DNA of 64,000 bases from Anisakis pegreffii (lineage: Eukaryota; Nematoda; Chromadorea; Rhabditida; Anisakidae). Shown here in pieces: positions 23,296 to 36,419 of this stretch. The notes below the pieces were generated by a model. It saw only the letters and a list, made by a program, of their open reading frames with translations, was not told the DNA's origin and ran no database searches. Made by a program: the position numbers and the translations under genes. The DNA lies in contig JAPYMA010002771.1 of NCBI GenBank assembly GCA_035041965.1, positions 1 through 64,000 of the forward strand, read 5' to 3'. Position 1 is the stretch's first letter. Each line of letters opens with the position of its first letter.

Positions 23296-26200
23296 TCCAT
23301 TGTGTCATGTTATAGAAAAATTTTTAGAATTCTATCACTCTGTTACCATGTCGCTCGCTTCGTAAACCCTAGTCTGTTTGCACTCCAAACGCCAAATATT
23401 ACTTGCAGTATAGTTTATCTTTACTTTTCCGCGATTTGGATTTACTGAATTACACGTTCCGTTTATTTTTCACTTAAAATCTTCCCGGTTGTTACATCCA
23501 GGATTTCTGGGACATTTTCTGCCAGGAATGTTGGCGAACGAACCTTCACGGAATTTTATTGGGAATCAATAACTTTTTTCTTTTTTTTTAAAACTTTTTT
23601 CCGGCTGAATTGGGAATCAATTTTATTGGGAATTCTTAAACATGTAAATATTCAAGAATCTAAAGTTAAGGATAACATTGAATGTTTATTTAAGCGATGA
23701 ATTAATAATGCTGATTGTGAGTGATAGTGTTCCAAAGTCACTCTGCAGTGCATGATGGAATGTTGTTGTCAGTGTTGTTTATTCACAAAAGAACTCAGCC
23801 GATAAAAGATACCTTCCTTTTGGTGTTTGCCTTTTTTTAAAAATTCTTCTTTCTTGTTTTGCTTATCTAAGGAAAGGAAGTGCAGCAAAGATGCTGAATC
23901 GGTCAATTCTTAAGCAGAACTGTTTTCTGGCTTGAAGTACAATTCAATACATTATCTCCTTCCATCTTCTACTCTTTGTAATTCATTTTTGTGGTATCAG
24001 TTAGGAATGTTTTGATTCGTCTATCGCCCATTATATTGCATTCGATTATTTTATTTCATTTACAGCAGCATTGTCCTGTTGGAAACCAATTTTTTTCGCA
24101 TTCTAAAGTGGGCGTTTTATTCGCATCCAAATGATCGTTATTTAACGTTAACTGATCTCATTGTCAGCTTGTCGCAGCAGCATAATGGAATGTCTCAAAC
24201 GTCAACAAATCTGTATTCTGTCTTTTTTCTCTTCCATTTCAACGATTCTAACAACTTTTTATTTGTCAAATATCTGAACAAGGATGATGACTAAAGCGTA
24301 CACTTTAAACTGTCATCCTTTGAATCATAAAATTCACAGTTATCTTATACTATCGTCAATATTTATACTACTTATTTACACTTATACTTATTTACACTAG
24401 TAAACATGAATCAAGAAGAATCGCTTGTGAAATGATACTTCTACACAATAATGCAATAACTCTATGCTTATCGTTAGACATGTATTTGTGATCACGAAGG
24501 AAATAAATTCAAAATGACAAAAAATTGGACTGTGAAATGATTTGAAAAGAAGTAGAATGGAGCAGAGCGAGATGTTGCTTGTTCAGTTCGATATGCTAAT
24601 GTAAGTAATGATCACGAGTAGGAGAATGAAGCACGCCAGCAGATGACTCTGTCATGATGTCACCTCTCATCACATCTAATTAAACCGTCGAAACCGCACA
24701 ATTATTCATTGCCATCTGACTACAGCCCAGGCCAAACGACTGTTTACATTTTTCTTTTATCTACTAATTTGTTGTTGACGTTGTCGAGCAGCGCTTTTTA
24801 TAGTTTTATACACTTTTAATCGCGTCGGTTTTTCCATTCGCTTCACTTGCAGATGCCTCGTAAGTCGTATTTTCGTTTCTTTCGCGAGCAACTAATCACT
24901 CACACTGCACTTCCTCGAATAAAAACTCTAGCAATGCAATACTCTTTGCGTGTATTTTGCTTAACCTTTTTTTGTTAGCATCTCAATCATAGCAAAACAA
25001 CAACGAACAAAACTGCTTCAGTTGCGTGCATCTGTTTTCGAATCATCGTAGTTGCTATTTAGCGATGAGTAAATTTTGAACGCTACGCCACGCCTCGTTT
25101 GTTCACACTTACCTTTCAGTGCAAATGCACGAATGAGCCAGCAAGCGAATAGCTTCTTCAATCACTATCCATTGGGCTGTCTTCATGTGCATGGTGGCGC
25201 GGATTAGAATGCAAATTCCTATGTAATCTTTCGACAACCGTTGTTGATTTTATCGATGATGCTGTTACATTACCTTCCACTTATTCCAGTGAAACTATCT
25301 TTTGTCTTCCTGAAACCTTTTTCATCGTCCATTTTCCAACGAAACAAGTTTTCCATTGGTCACTAGTTACGTTCAAGCGACTAATTTCACTTAGCAAAAG
25401 ATTTGATCAATTGAGGAAGACTAATGACTCGTTACACAGACATTTATTAAGTTCACAGTAAACGTTCGGAATAAGCTTTTATTCAGCGATTGATATCATC
25501 ACACCTTAAAGGTGTTCTCGTTCAATCTCCGTACTTTTTTCGTCGTTGTTAACTGTTCATTTCCCATCCATTAATTTTACATAATGTACAATTTATTTAT
25601 AGTGCATTTATTCGTCGAACCATTCGACTATTGCTGTGTTTGTGAGGCTGAATCGGATCGAGTTTTATTCTGTTCTGTTGATTCACTCACATTTCTCTGG
25701 TGAAGTGGAGTGTCGCAAGAGGTGATTAAGAACAAGAACATCAAGGTCGAATTCTCCGTTGGGAATCAATTTTTCGCATTTGCGCACTTTCCTCAGCTAA
25801 CTTCGCGCCGTCGTCGTCATCGCGTAGTTCCTTTCACTGCTCCTTAATCCTATAATTTCTGCTCCTCTTGACCGGGCAACGTTAACCGGAAGTCTCAAAC
25901 GAACGACGACTAAAAGATGTCCAATGATGTGAAGCAAACTCGATTCAGTGAGGAAAGAAAATGTCGTTCGGTTAGTATTTCTTTCATTTATTCATGCATT
26001 TCTGCGCCCGAAATTCATCACAATTTATCTATGATCACATTTAATTTTAATATAAATGTTAATGTTTTCATTTTTGCGATTATCGATGCTAATCATCTGT
26101 GTTCATTTCTTTCCACAGTCCCATTCATTCAGCTATTCGTCCATCATTTTTGATTTCTTACTCTCGGTTCAACCATCACTGAAATTGCCGTCGACTATCA

Positions 26201-28532
26201 GCGCAAAACTTTCAATCGTCCCAAACCTTATCACAAATTGTCAGTGTAGAGATTCAATGGCTTTTTTCTCTGTTTCAGTTTGTTTATTGGTTATTAGATT
26301 ATTCTGTGCGATATGTAATGATTAACATCTGAGTCATCAATCAACAAATCCTTTGACAGCTTATCACAGGCATGTGAGGGTTTAGGTGACTGTGCATTAG
26401 AAAACACATAAGCTTGTGCTGCAGAAATGTCGCTTGAACTGATTGTGTAGCTTAATCAGTGAAAGGATCAAAAAGAGAGTTGGTTGTATTCCGAAATTGA
26501 AGCGTTGATAACATCCGTTTGGTTCTTGTTCGTTCGTCCTCTCTAATCACCTTCTCGTTCAGCATTCCATACTCAAATTTACTTCAAAACCCATAAAAAC
26601 TTTTCCCCATATTCATTGCAATTAAAATTCATTGTTTATGATATTAGTTGATCATTTATCTGAATTCACATTAAATCCCACTAAAATCATTACTTCTTTG
26701 AACAAAATTTCAGTCCTCTTTACAAACGATTTTGTTTTGTAGAACGGCTCTAATGGGTGTTCAAAGTTGTTGCTGAATAATTCGAAACAACAACATTTTC
26801 TTGAAGTGATCAGTGGTGAAGTTTTAAGTTAGACCTATCAGTCATATGTGAAATCTTTTAACGAAGTGCTGACGTGGTTCTTTTATGAAATACATCAACG
26901 AATTGTGTTACCTCGTAATGGGCGAACATTTGCAGTCATAGAGTGAAGACATCTTAATTGATTCTTGTCCATCTGTTGTGGTCTACCCTCTTATGCTAGT
27001 AAAAGCTTTACAACCTCGAATTGCCTCAACGAGTTCACCAACTTTCCTCACAAAATGTTTTGAAACACCGTTCTTTAAGTGCCTTGATGAGTCCATGAAA
27101 CAGAAATTTCAATGGATCTATTAGATCTGTTTGAGTTTATCCAGTTGCTATTGAGGTGGAACAACAGATTGGTGAGAACGTTCCGTCAGCTTGCTGTCAG
27201 AACACACTCATTCTATCACTATGATTTTCAACTGCGCGCCGTGTTTACATTGCTTTGATGCAATAAATCCGAATAATATTTCAAATGTTCGTATAAAATT
27301 TCATCGTTCCTGAAGCATCATTAATTCCTGCACAAAATACATCGGTAACGATGGCTTAGGTCTGCGTACACTCAAGCGGAAGGGTTCATAAGATTGAATT
27401 TGATGTTATTCAAATTCACGTTGAATAGAATTTCTTTTGAATCATTCGCTATTTGTTCGTTATTATCGCATTAAAACAACCCACTTCAATAGGGAACAAA
27501 CAATTTATTACCATTTTCGTTCGATATTTTCATCGTCTCTCAACCGTTTTTTTATTTCGCTCATATTGACATTACCAAAGCGAATTGTTGAATAAATTCA
27601 AAAAGAATTATTGCTGATTAATTGCAGCAAGCAAGTATCATCAATCAATCTTTAACGTTCACCTAACGATATATTTGTTCAGCGCACAACTGTCTAACGC
27701 ATATTTTCTGTTTCATAATGCATAATTTATAATTTTGTTCAAAGAAAACTTTTTGCGTTCATTCTTTGTTGAATTTATCTCAACATAAATTATTCTATTC
27801 ATTTGATCGCTTCATTCATCATTTCCCGTCGTTTCCAATCAAACATTCACAGCGATCACAAATCACATTTCTTCAGTGCTCGGTCTGTTAGAGCGATGCA
27901 CATTCATGAGCATTGCTTCAAAAGTGTAACAATATAAAATGCAGATCACTTCACAGCACATAAAATTGCACACAAAACAATTCATGAAGACGTTCGTAAC
28001 CGACATATATCCAATTATTAGATTCCATGAATAATTCAAAACGATGGATCACATCTTGAAGCAGTGGCAAGCACTAAATAGATTTTCGTTTTCTAAATCA
28101 ACCTCAGTATTTCAGTTGGACGTTGGTTTACCCTTTGAAGCAACGAAAATTCTTTTTTTCGAAATTTGAATTAATTCTTTTCAAATCTGAATGTTTTCGT
28201 TCAACCCAAACGTCAGTTTTCCAGTGTTTGAGTGAACGCTTCGATGGAAGCAAATATTCTCATTTAGTTAACCATTAATTGGGAAGGCAGTCTTCAGTAA
28301 GCAACGAACCGAAATTGTAAAGTAAATGATTTGATGCGTTGTGAACGTTGCAATTAGATTACAAACAATGTTCAGTGTGAAGTTCGTGTGAAAATAACGT
28401 TGAAACAGATGAATTCTGTTCGTGTGTATAGGTGTGCATGATAGATACTACGCAAACGATTTGCAGTTGCTACGCCTCGACGATCTTGTTTTTTGTGCAC
28501 TTCCCCTATTGTGCATACTACATATCTTGTTC

Positions 28533-31500
28533 ATGTTTGACGATTGTTCGCTGATGCAACTCATTTCGCCGATGAGGCGAATGCGCGATTTCTCATTTGA
28601 TAAGGAATACTTTCACAGAATTCGTTGCCTGTGGTATCGATCGCTTGAAACGGATCGATCAGCAAACGGTATGATGCTCTGCTGGCAGTATTACCTGAAT
28701 GCTTTTTGAATTGCGTGGAAAGTGTTGATTGTTACAGCTGAAATATGCATGATGGTTTGATGATTGAATGAATGAAGGTGGTGATTAGGGTTTGCACGGG
28801 ATCCCGGGATCCCGACATTACAGTTCTGATTCCGATCCCGGGATTTAAGTTTTGAAAAATCCCGGGATTTCGGGATTAAATAAAACAGGTCAATTTGTGT
28901 GAATGTTGATAATATGCCCATCTTGAAGCAAGCATTAATCATTCCCATCTAATTTATATGCAGTTATCTTTGCTGTTTGCCCTCTATCATTGATGTTCAG
29001 CTAAGAAAAATAGACACAGTTTGGACGAATGACAGGATCAACGACAGCTCGATGAACTTTTACGTAACATTTCATTGAATATTCAACTGATTATTCTGCT
29101 CTTCATTGGTTTATATCACGCTCATCTGGATGCATTTCTATGTAATAGACTAACAGAGATAATCACATTTTCTAATAAAAACCAAGAGCAACAAAGTTCA
29201 ATGAAATCTTGATTTGTTTCCTCCCACAAGATTTGTTCGGCTTCATTATTCCATCTATTAATTCAACTGCATGTTCCAAAGACTGCAAGTCTTTTTACTT
29301 CGCTATTTGGAAACGTTTCCATCCAAACGAAATGTACATAAATTCTCACTGAGTTCACTCATAGTGAGAATTCATTGCCGAAGTGAGCAAAGTTGTTCCA
29401 TTCAAAAGGATCTTAAGCTTGAATATCAAGTACATTTGCATGATTTTTGATCGAAATTATCAAAAATGTAAGTGCTCGATGGTTCGATGAAAATCCATTG
29501 CGGATTTTTATTCACTTTTTAGATAAACTCTGAACTTTTAATTTTTTCAAAATTCAAATGATCTAATGATCCAATTCATGCGATGCATTTTTTCGTAATA
29601 AATCGAAATATCCAAAACGGCAGAATTCAGTTGATGTTAATGCTGAGAGAAAATGGACTTGAAGCATTGCAAATAAATGTTTGAGAATATTTCATATTCA
29701 CATGCAAGTGTACTGTTATTAGCTTAGACCCGAGATGACAAGATGCCTTAGCATAGAATATGCAGTATGCCCTTGCGACATGATCATTGGCATCATTATA
29801 TGAAATATCAATTTGAATTTGAATGCTTAGTTCGTTGGATTTGTTCAATAATTTGTTGAATTAGCTCCTTTCTGATTAATAATGAACATATTGCTTCGAA
29901 AAAAATGTGTTTAAACATGCCCTGCATCGATATTTCACTAATTGTTCGATCCCAGGATTATTCCGGGATCAAAATCGATCCCGGGATTGAAAAAACGTCG
30001 AGATTTTGCAAACCCTAGCGGTGATGATTCATTTAGACAGCTGAACGAGGACGAGTGCTTACAATGAAATATGGCAAACATCAGATGATGTTGATTCGAA
30101 AAAGAATGGCAGTTGAGAATTGGCTCGACGATAAGTTGGCCGAACTCTACGATGGCTCAGTGGTGTGTCGATTTTTCGATCTTACGATTAATTGTTTCCT
30201 TTTTGATATACTAATGGATGATGTTGTGCAGACGGATGGGGATTAAGCTCGCAACATTTATGTGTTAACATGAAATGGAACTGAGCAAATTATAAAAAAA
30301 TGAAAAATGAATTCAGTTTAATATAATGATTAGCAAAAGGCTTGTTGATCTTATTAACAGTAGGTTCAGCGCCATGCAAAATCGTCGAATATAATTCACA
30401 GTTCAGTCTGAATTGATGTCGGATGCGTTAGAATCGAAAGTTCATTTTACACGGCTCTCTCGGATCTGTCAGAAGTAATTTGGTTCGTGTTCATTTAAAA
30501 CAAGTCACTGCTTTCCGTCATCTCAAACATATAAGAATCGCGTCAACGGACGCACGCATCTCCTATCTGGCGCGTTCAAAAAACTGTTACATTTATGCAT
30601 AAGCATTTACAGTAGATACATTATATTTACTTCCTTTAGCTCGCTGAAGCGACTTCGAATAATTCAATCCAATACGCTCTAATCGATGTACATACTGTAA
30701 ATACACTAAGACGTGAATGTTTTTGTTGGGAACAAATTCTCTGCATAATCACTTAGAGGCAACCCAAATCCGTCATCGCCATGATTTAACACTTTAATCT
30801 TAGCACATTACATGTCAAAAATCGTTCGTCGTGAACATATTGACATAGTGAAAAATCAGTTCAAATGCATGTTTAGTTCAGCAAAATTTATGCTAAAAGA
30901 AAAGAAGAAAGGACTTCATTGATCACCGTGGAAGTACGCATGCAGATGCCCAAAGTTTTTTCACTGTTCATTCTTATTGTTGTGATTCACTCATTATTCG
31001 CAGTTATGAGTGCATGCAACGTGACCAATTGACGAGTGTAAAGAGTTTGACGAATGAAAATTTGTTGTTCGAACACGTCTAGTTGTTGTTTACGTTCAAA
31101 TAAATGAAATAAAAGTTGATTTGCGGAAGCAGTTCTCTTGAACCGTGGATCTATGAAATGAGTGTTTTGTTATAGGATTTCGATATTGACATCGACAAAG
31201 TACTTGATCTTAACACGACAACTGAAAGAAGGCATTATGTGTTGGTGGGTTTCGTTTTTGGCTTTGGATTGTTGTTTACGTTTATTTTTATTATGTTCAT
31301 TTTCTTTCATTGTCACTCTCATTAAAGAGCAAAATTCAACAGTGTTTAATCCAGTGAATTATATGGAAAGCTGCAGGGTAAGTAGGACAATCTGTCTGCG
31401 TTCATAGTACAGTTATAAACTTAAAGCTGAGCATGAGTCAGAATCAAATTCAAGCAAATAACATGAAAACTTCGACGCGTGCATCGAATGAATTTCATGA

Positions 31501-32801
31501 ACTATTAGACGTATTTTTATTACTCATCAATCGTCTGCGTGCAAGGGGTAAAGCTGGACATATTTTTGTTGTGTATTTCAAATTTACCTAATTACAACAA
31601 TTAGAGTCGAACATGACTGCTGGATCGGAGAGAATTGTAACGTTAAGCGATGCATTCCAAAGCAATAATTTACTGCAAATCAAATATTCCAACCACATTC
31701 TTGTGCATCGTTGTTATCGTTCATCTCAAGTGTGCTGCTTACTGAATTACAATTACATCACAGTGCTTTTTGAGTCGAGTCGTTCAAAATTACGGTAATT
31801 CAGGAAAGCACAAGAGTACAACAGATGCACACACATTTCAGTCTGAAATGCGCAATCAGATGTGCATTTCGATCAGTTTTATTCATGAAATTAGTATTCA
31901 AGAGAGTGAACGAATGTTTTTATGTAGAGGCTGTCATCATGCAACCACATCAGTGCTTCTAATCTGCAAAGATGCTAGTCATGCAGAATCGATCATTCAA
32001 CTAGTACTGCGTGATTCGTTCACATTTCTTTCGTATTCTTTGTAATTCGATCAGGTTTCAGAAGATTTTTTTTTCATCGGAAAAAGTAAAATTGCAATCC
32101 AGTGAAGACTTCCTTGAAAAATTCATTAGAGTTCAAGTTTATGAGTAACTGAGCGATTTTTTGGTTAAATTAATGAATTCAATGAGGGAATCTTGATAAA
32201 TGCTTTAGTCAACGAACGAATTGGAGAAAATCGGTTCGGTTAAAGTACCATCGTTCAGCAGCTTTTTGAATACTGAATTGACATGATGTTAAAATGAGGA
32301 GGAAATGCATATGCTGGTGCATTATGAAATTGCACAGTCTTTGATGTAATTGAATATTTTAATGGCTCGGACAAATAACTGACGCAACGCAACGAATTAT
32401 CATTTGTCCTGTCCAATTCTCTGTCCAACAAGAGAGGTGTAATCAGTAGCCATAACGATTGAGACGAAGCCCATGCCTTGCGGAAGATCATGAATGGTTG
32501 ATTCTTTGTCTAACAATACGAAGTTAATTTTTCCCAAAATTTGTCCTCATGAAGTGTATGTTTATAAGCAGAATTTGCGCTCATCTTTATTGATACGTCG
32601 CCTTTGAAGCAACAAAAAAGCAGCTTTGAATGAAGGAAGTGGTGCGAATACGACTTGAAGTATGCAAGTGAATAGTTATCTTATCAGGAACTGCAGCAAT
32701 CATTATTTCAGGAAATATTGCAAAGTAATAAGTGTTTGGCGTCACCGGATGCGATTGAGAACTTCCTTAATGAACTGATGATGAAATTGGATACTCTTTG
32801 A
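28533..32801 (+). CDS. PPP1R14-like protein phosphatase 1 inhibitor, 4 exons
   Basis: By family, a small cytosolic inhibitor that docks in the PP1 catalytic cleft when phosphorylated. Exons: about 28533-28668, 30041-30159 (or 30162), 31176-31244, 32688-32801. Exon 2 carries the signature RGRVLTMKYGKHQ (compare the family's KVTVKY) and ENWLDDKLAELYDG. Exon 3 has DFDIDIDKVLDL, matching the acidic ELEIDVDELLDM segment. Exon 4 ends LNELMMKLDTL before TGA at 32799, like the family's C-terminal helix. Exons 2-4 join in phase 0. Exon 1 was chosen because its donor at 28668 gives phase 1, the only phase that opens exon 2; its start is uncertain (28533 is the first ATG in frame) and its residues are not recognisable. 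A short exon between 2 and 3 may be missing. The inhibitory Thr of vertebrate relatives is not obvious: the position before the VLTMKY motif is Gly-Arg. Confidence 0.72.
28786..30017. mobile_element. complete 1,232-bp non-autonomous hAT-type element
   Basis: The left end TAGGGTTTGCACGGGATCCC and the complement of the right end (TAGGGTTTGCAAAATC) form the terminal repeats. Further CCCGGGAT motifs lie inside both ends. Flanks are GTGGTGAT (28778-28785) and GCGGTGAT (30018-30025), an 8-bp target duplication with one mismatch. It fills most of the first intron of the PPP1R14-like gene. No transposase frame is present. Confidence 0.88.
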
Positions 32802-32929
32802 ATTCTCTTCTCTCTGCAGCATCAACGTAGCACCACTTTTTCAATTGGAAACTTGCCCCATCTTGGATTGAACCCGACAACTTTTCTGGATGCTTACGTC
32901 CGACTTTATCGTTCCGGAGGAATTCCATC

Positions 32930-32935
32930 AATAAA
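32930..32935 (+). terminator. candidate polyadenylation signal
   Basis: AATAAA lies 129 bp after the stop of the PPP1R14-like gene and is followed by TTCTATC and TTATC repeats. That tail also resembles a LINE or SINE 3' end, so the signal may have been supplied by an inserted element. Confidence 0.4.
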
Positions 32936-34517
32936 CGTTCTATCTTATCTTATCTAGCTGCTCCAGTTCGTCGAATATGAACCAAAATGATCTGAGCTGG
33001 AAGGAAACAATTGTGATGCGGGAAGAATGGTTTACAAACAGTTCAGAAGATGATGAAAATAATAAATCCAAAAATATTCATAGATTCAACTTTGAGCTAT
33101 GTTTGAGTCAGTTTCATATAGAACGAAAGGTTTAAACGTTAACGAATTTTAGTTCTTTTGCTTGGCGAATCGTACCGGTTGGGAATCGTTCATTCAATGA
33201 ACGTTGTTCAGCGAACATTGTTTGTTCATTTCATTGAATTTCATTTTCCATTCTTGACAACAAGTGAAATAATCAGTTCACCGTTCCAACCATTCAGTTT
33301 CCATTCCAGGCGATCGTTTCATTCAAACATCGTCTTGAAATTCCGTAACGTTACTAAAAAATAATTTAACAGTTCAAACTTCGGCGATAAATTGCATTTG
33401 GAATCTCTCAGATGCACATTTTATAGTCGATTATCACATCAATTATGTACGTCAAGGACGTAATACAGTGTCCGTTCGGATAGATCACTTCATCCGAATG
33501 TCAATCTCATACAGTATGAATCGTGGAATGGGACCGTTATGCTTTTTTGAGCGTTTAACGTCATAGTAATCAGCAGTCTTCATCTCGGTTGTTGTTCTCA
33601 CATCCAGTTTCTAATGTGGGTGCTGTTCTTTCCTTTTGCGTGTCATGCAGTAAAATGCAAAAGGAAATAATTTCGATCCTTGTTTATATTTGCAGTTTGT
33701 ATCAAGCCATGCCCATCCCAGGGTCGTTAACGGGAACAAACCACTTCGATAATAAACTAAAGTTGTCTTATGTTAGATTAACTTTGCAATTCCCATTCAC
33801 ATGCAGAAGCAACTTTGCTCATTCTGCCGATTTGGAACCGTCGCTAGTGGTTATGAGCGTTGCAAGCTGTCGCAGCTAATAGATGTTGCTATGTTTGCAG
33901 ACCAACATTTGTACACAGTATTATACCACTGAGGAAATTGAGGGCGAAAGCGAGCGAGTTTGCATGAAATAATTGAATGGTTCGAATAGATTTTGCCGTT
34001 TATTTGATGCGAAGGTTGTAATTGTTGTTTTAGATGATATTGTGCAAATGATTTCAAATTTATCAATGTAGTAACGATTTGATCGTGAATTCAGTGCAAA
34101 TTGCATTTGAATTCTGACTTGTTGCCGATTGTCTTGTGCTCTCTAGATGAATACTTTAAATATTATTCGTTATTATCAGTACTTACTCGTTGTACTGATA
34201 TTTTCCTATTCTTACATTCGCTATAATATTTATCATTGTACTACTTTACAAGTGTGTGATTATCACTAATATTCATATTGTTTGCTCATATTGCAAAATG
34301 TTATTGACTAAATGAATTGTCATTATGTTCATTGAAGATTTGTTTGTTTTATAAATAAGAGTCGAGTGAATGTTCATGTGATAATTCGGTGAATGAATAA
34401 ATATTTGTATTAATATTATTGTTTGTTCAACAGCAAAACTGCGAATGCCATTGAAGAAGTACCATTTATAAACGGACACAGATTGTTTTTGAATGCAATG
34501 GGAAAAGATATGTTTTG

Positions 34518-34561
34518 TGATCACAACGTTGATCACAATGTTTCGTGATCACAACGTTTCG
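34518..34561. repeat. three short direct repeats TGATCACAAyGTTtCG
   Basis: Copies begin at 34518, 34530 and 34546. Each contains the palindrome TGATCA. The first is 12 bp and the others 16 bp. No linked gene is apparent. Confidence 0.6.
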
Positions 34562-36040
34562 AGTTTCACCAATAAAAATCACTTTCAGACAGCGGAACAC
34601 AAACTGGGACCAGTTTAACTGATTGTGCTCTATTGAAACCAAAAAAACGTATCCTTCTGTTTTCCATGAAACATATTTCGACGTCATTTGGAACCACCGA
34701 AATATGTCAGTTAGCTGAATCTGACAGTTAAAATCACAAATCGAATGCTTTTGAGTATTCGACACCGCTTGAGCATGTTAACGATTCGGCTTAAAATTCT
34801 GTAAGGTACAAATCACATCGAATAGTGCTCTCAGCATATCTAGCCAACGTCTCACGCACACCGAACAATCCGTCCACCAAAAACCAGTTGACTTTTTGTT
34901 ATCATCGATAACGTGTGCTATTCGTTGAACGATGTTGATCACTGTTCAGAAACACAACACCTGTGCCAACATTGTCACACGATATTCTCCTATTTTATTC
35001 TATCCCATCAAACCACGCACCAAAAATTCTTTCAGACGTGCAAATATCCGCCTGTTCTTGTTTTTCCTCTGAAGATTTGGTTCAATTTAATTTGATTTCA
35101 TCACATACAAATCTGTGTGTGCGATCGTACGAATTCTGGCTTTTTAGAAAACGGTTACGTTAGAATCGCATAAATTATTTTATGAATGTAATTATCCCAT
35201 AAATTGGTGTAGTAGATGGATAAATGATGTTGAAACGTATAAACTGCGTAATATCATAACGGTACCAAACAAAGGATCAAGATAAACCGGTACTATGTTC
35301 TGTTGATGAGTTAAATATCAGCAGATCTGGAGTTGAATAAGATCGATATGATGTAGATATTAGATGTACGTAATCTGTGATATATTATACTATTCGAGTG
35401 ACGTTACGATTCCAAACCAACTTATATGGTGTGTAGAACTGGTAGAGTTGGTCGTTTCAATGAATAAATTCACTGAATGAAGACATCACCATTAATCGCA
35501 CGATATCACTAACAAATCGCAATATTCAATCCGATTCTTTCGACGATAGTCAGTAATCTATTCCGTGTTCACATTCCACTCTTAACGCACTAATATTTTC
35601 ATCTCTCCATTAATCTTATTATCATCACTTTCCACCGTCCTATCTATCCACCTACTCATACGTACATCCATCGATCAATTCACCCATCTCATTCCATGCA
35701 TACCTTTCTCATTCACTCACAAACTTTCAGAATTATAATATTTCATTTGTTTGGCGCTGCTCCCGTTGATCACTTGTCTGTTGATCGCGTGGGGCTCGAT
35801 TACCCATTTGAGTACTACTCAAAAGTAGAACAGTGGCGCTGTTCACAATTAATAGTAATTCGGATCGAGTATTAAAAATCGCGAGAATAATGTTACTTCA
35901 TTTGGTACCTCCTTATCCATATCATCCCAGTCTTCTTCTCGTCTGAGTGTGTTGAACTTGAAAAGCAACTGAACTGATCAATTTTTGATATAGATCTGCG
36001 ATGATTGAAAAAGGATAATTTCTTTGATTTGTTTACGCAC

Positions 36041-36180
36041 AATCAGTTGAGTATTCGGTTGCAAGCAATATTCATCGAGGAGCCTCTCTCTGAAGTTTTT
36101 GCTCTCAAACTTTTCCGTCGGGGTGTTTGTTCGCTGACGCGCTTTTTTCCGGTCTAAAATTCGTTCTCTGACGAACACTA
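36041..36180. mobile_element. solo right end of the TGTTCGTC hAT family
   Basis: Ends TCTCTGACGAACACTA at 36180, matching the end of the 20803-21916 element (CTGACGAACAATA). A second internal TTCGCTGACGCGC lies near 36130. No left end or repeat of the flanking ATCACAAC was found nearby. Confidence 0.45.
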
Positions 36181-36218
36181 ATCACAACCAACTGCACTGA
36201 ACCAATACACCCGTGCAG

Positions 36219-36419
36219 TCAGGTAGACGTTCTTTAAGTCTCGACGAACGCAGTAACTGTTCGGCATGGCATGTGAAAACGAACGGTTGTGCTGTTGCTT
36301 CTCAAGATGTTTTCAATAGCACCGAGCAGACAGTATTTGAATTCGATTTGTCAGCTGATATCAAATGCGTCAGCAGAGAACGCACCTTGTTCGTGTACAT
36401 ATCTGAAAGCATCAGTTGA
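36219..36419 (+). other. exon-like ORF of unknown function
   Basis: A CCCGTGCAG acceptor opens a 66-codon frame ending in TGA at 36417. Four cysteines and alternating hydrophobic strands (FEFDLSADIKC, TLFVYIS) give it the look of a secreted or extracellular exon. I recognise no family and see no upstream partner exon, so chance is possible. Confidence 0.25.

Larger units (their letters stand above)
17601..28532. other. gene-poor stretch with transposon remnants
   Basis: No supportable host gene. It holds a hAT-like copy from 17717, a LINE-like tail near 19348-19420, a hAT terminal fragment near 20500-20602, a complete hAT element at 20803-21916 and a hairpin at 23253-23295. A possible orphan first exon starts at ATG 25917 (18 codons to a GTTAGT donor) but no partner exon in phase was found. 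Confidence 0.5.

Noticed and set aside
25917..25970. Possible first exon (ATG to a GTTAGT donor)
   Set aside because: It ends in phase 0, which produces a stop when joined to the PPP1R14-like exon 2; no other partner exon was found.
31770..32045. 91-codon ORF in the last intron of the PPP1R14-like gene
   Set aside because: Exons 3 and 4 join directly in phase 0 and match the family, leaving no room for it; composition is ordinary intron.
34913..35095. ORF with CxxC and HxxxH suggesting a C2H2 zinc finger
   Set aside because: Spacing between the Cys and His pairs is two residues short, the hydrophobic core positions are absent, and there is only one such motif.
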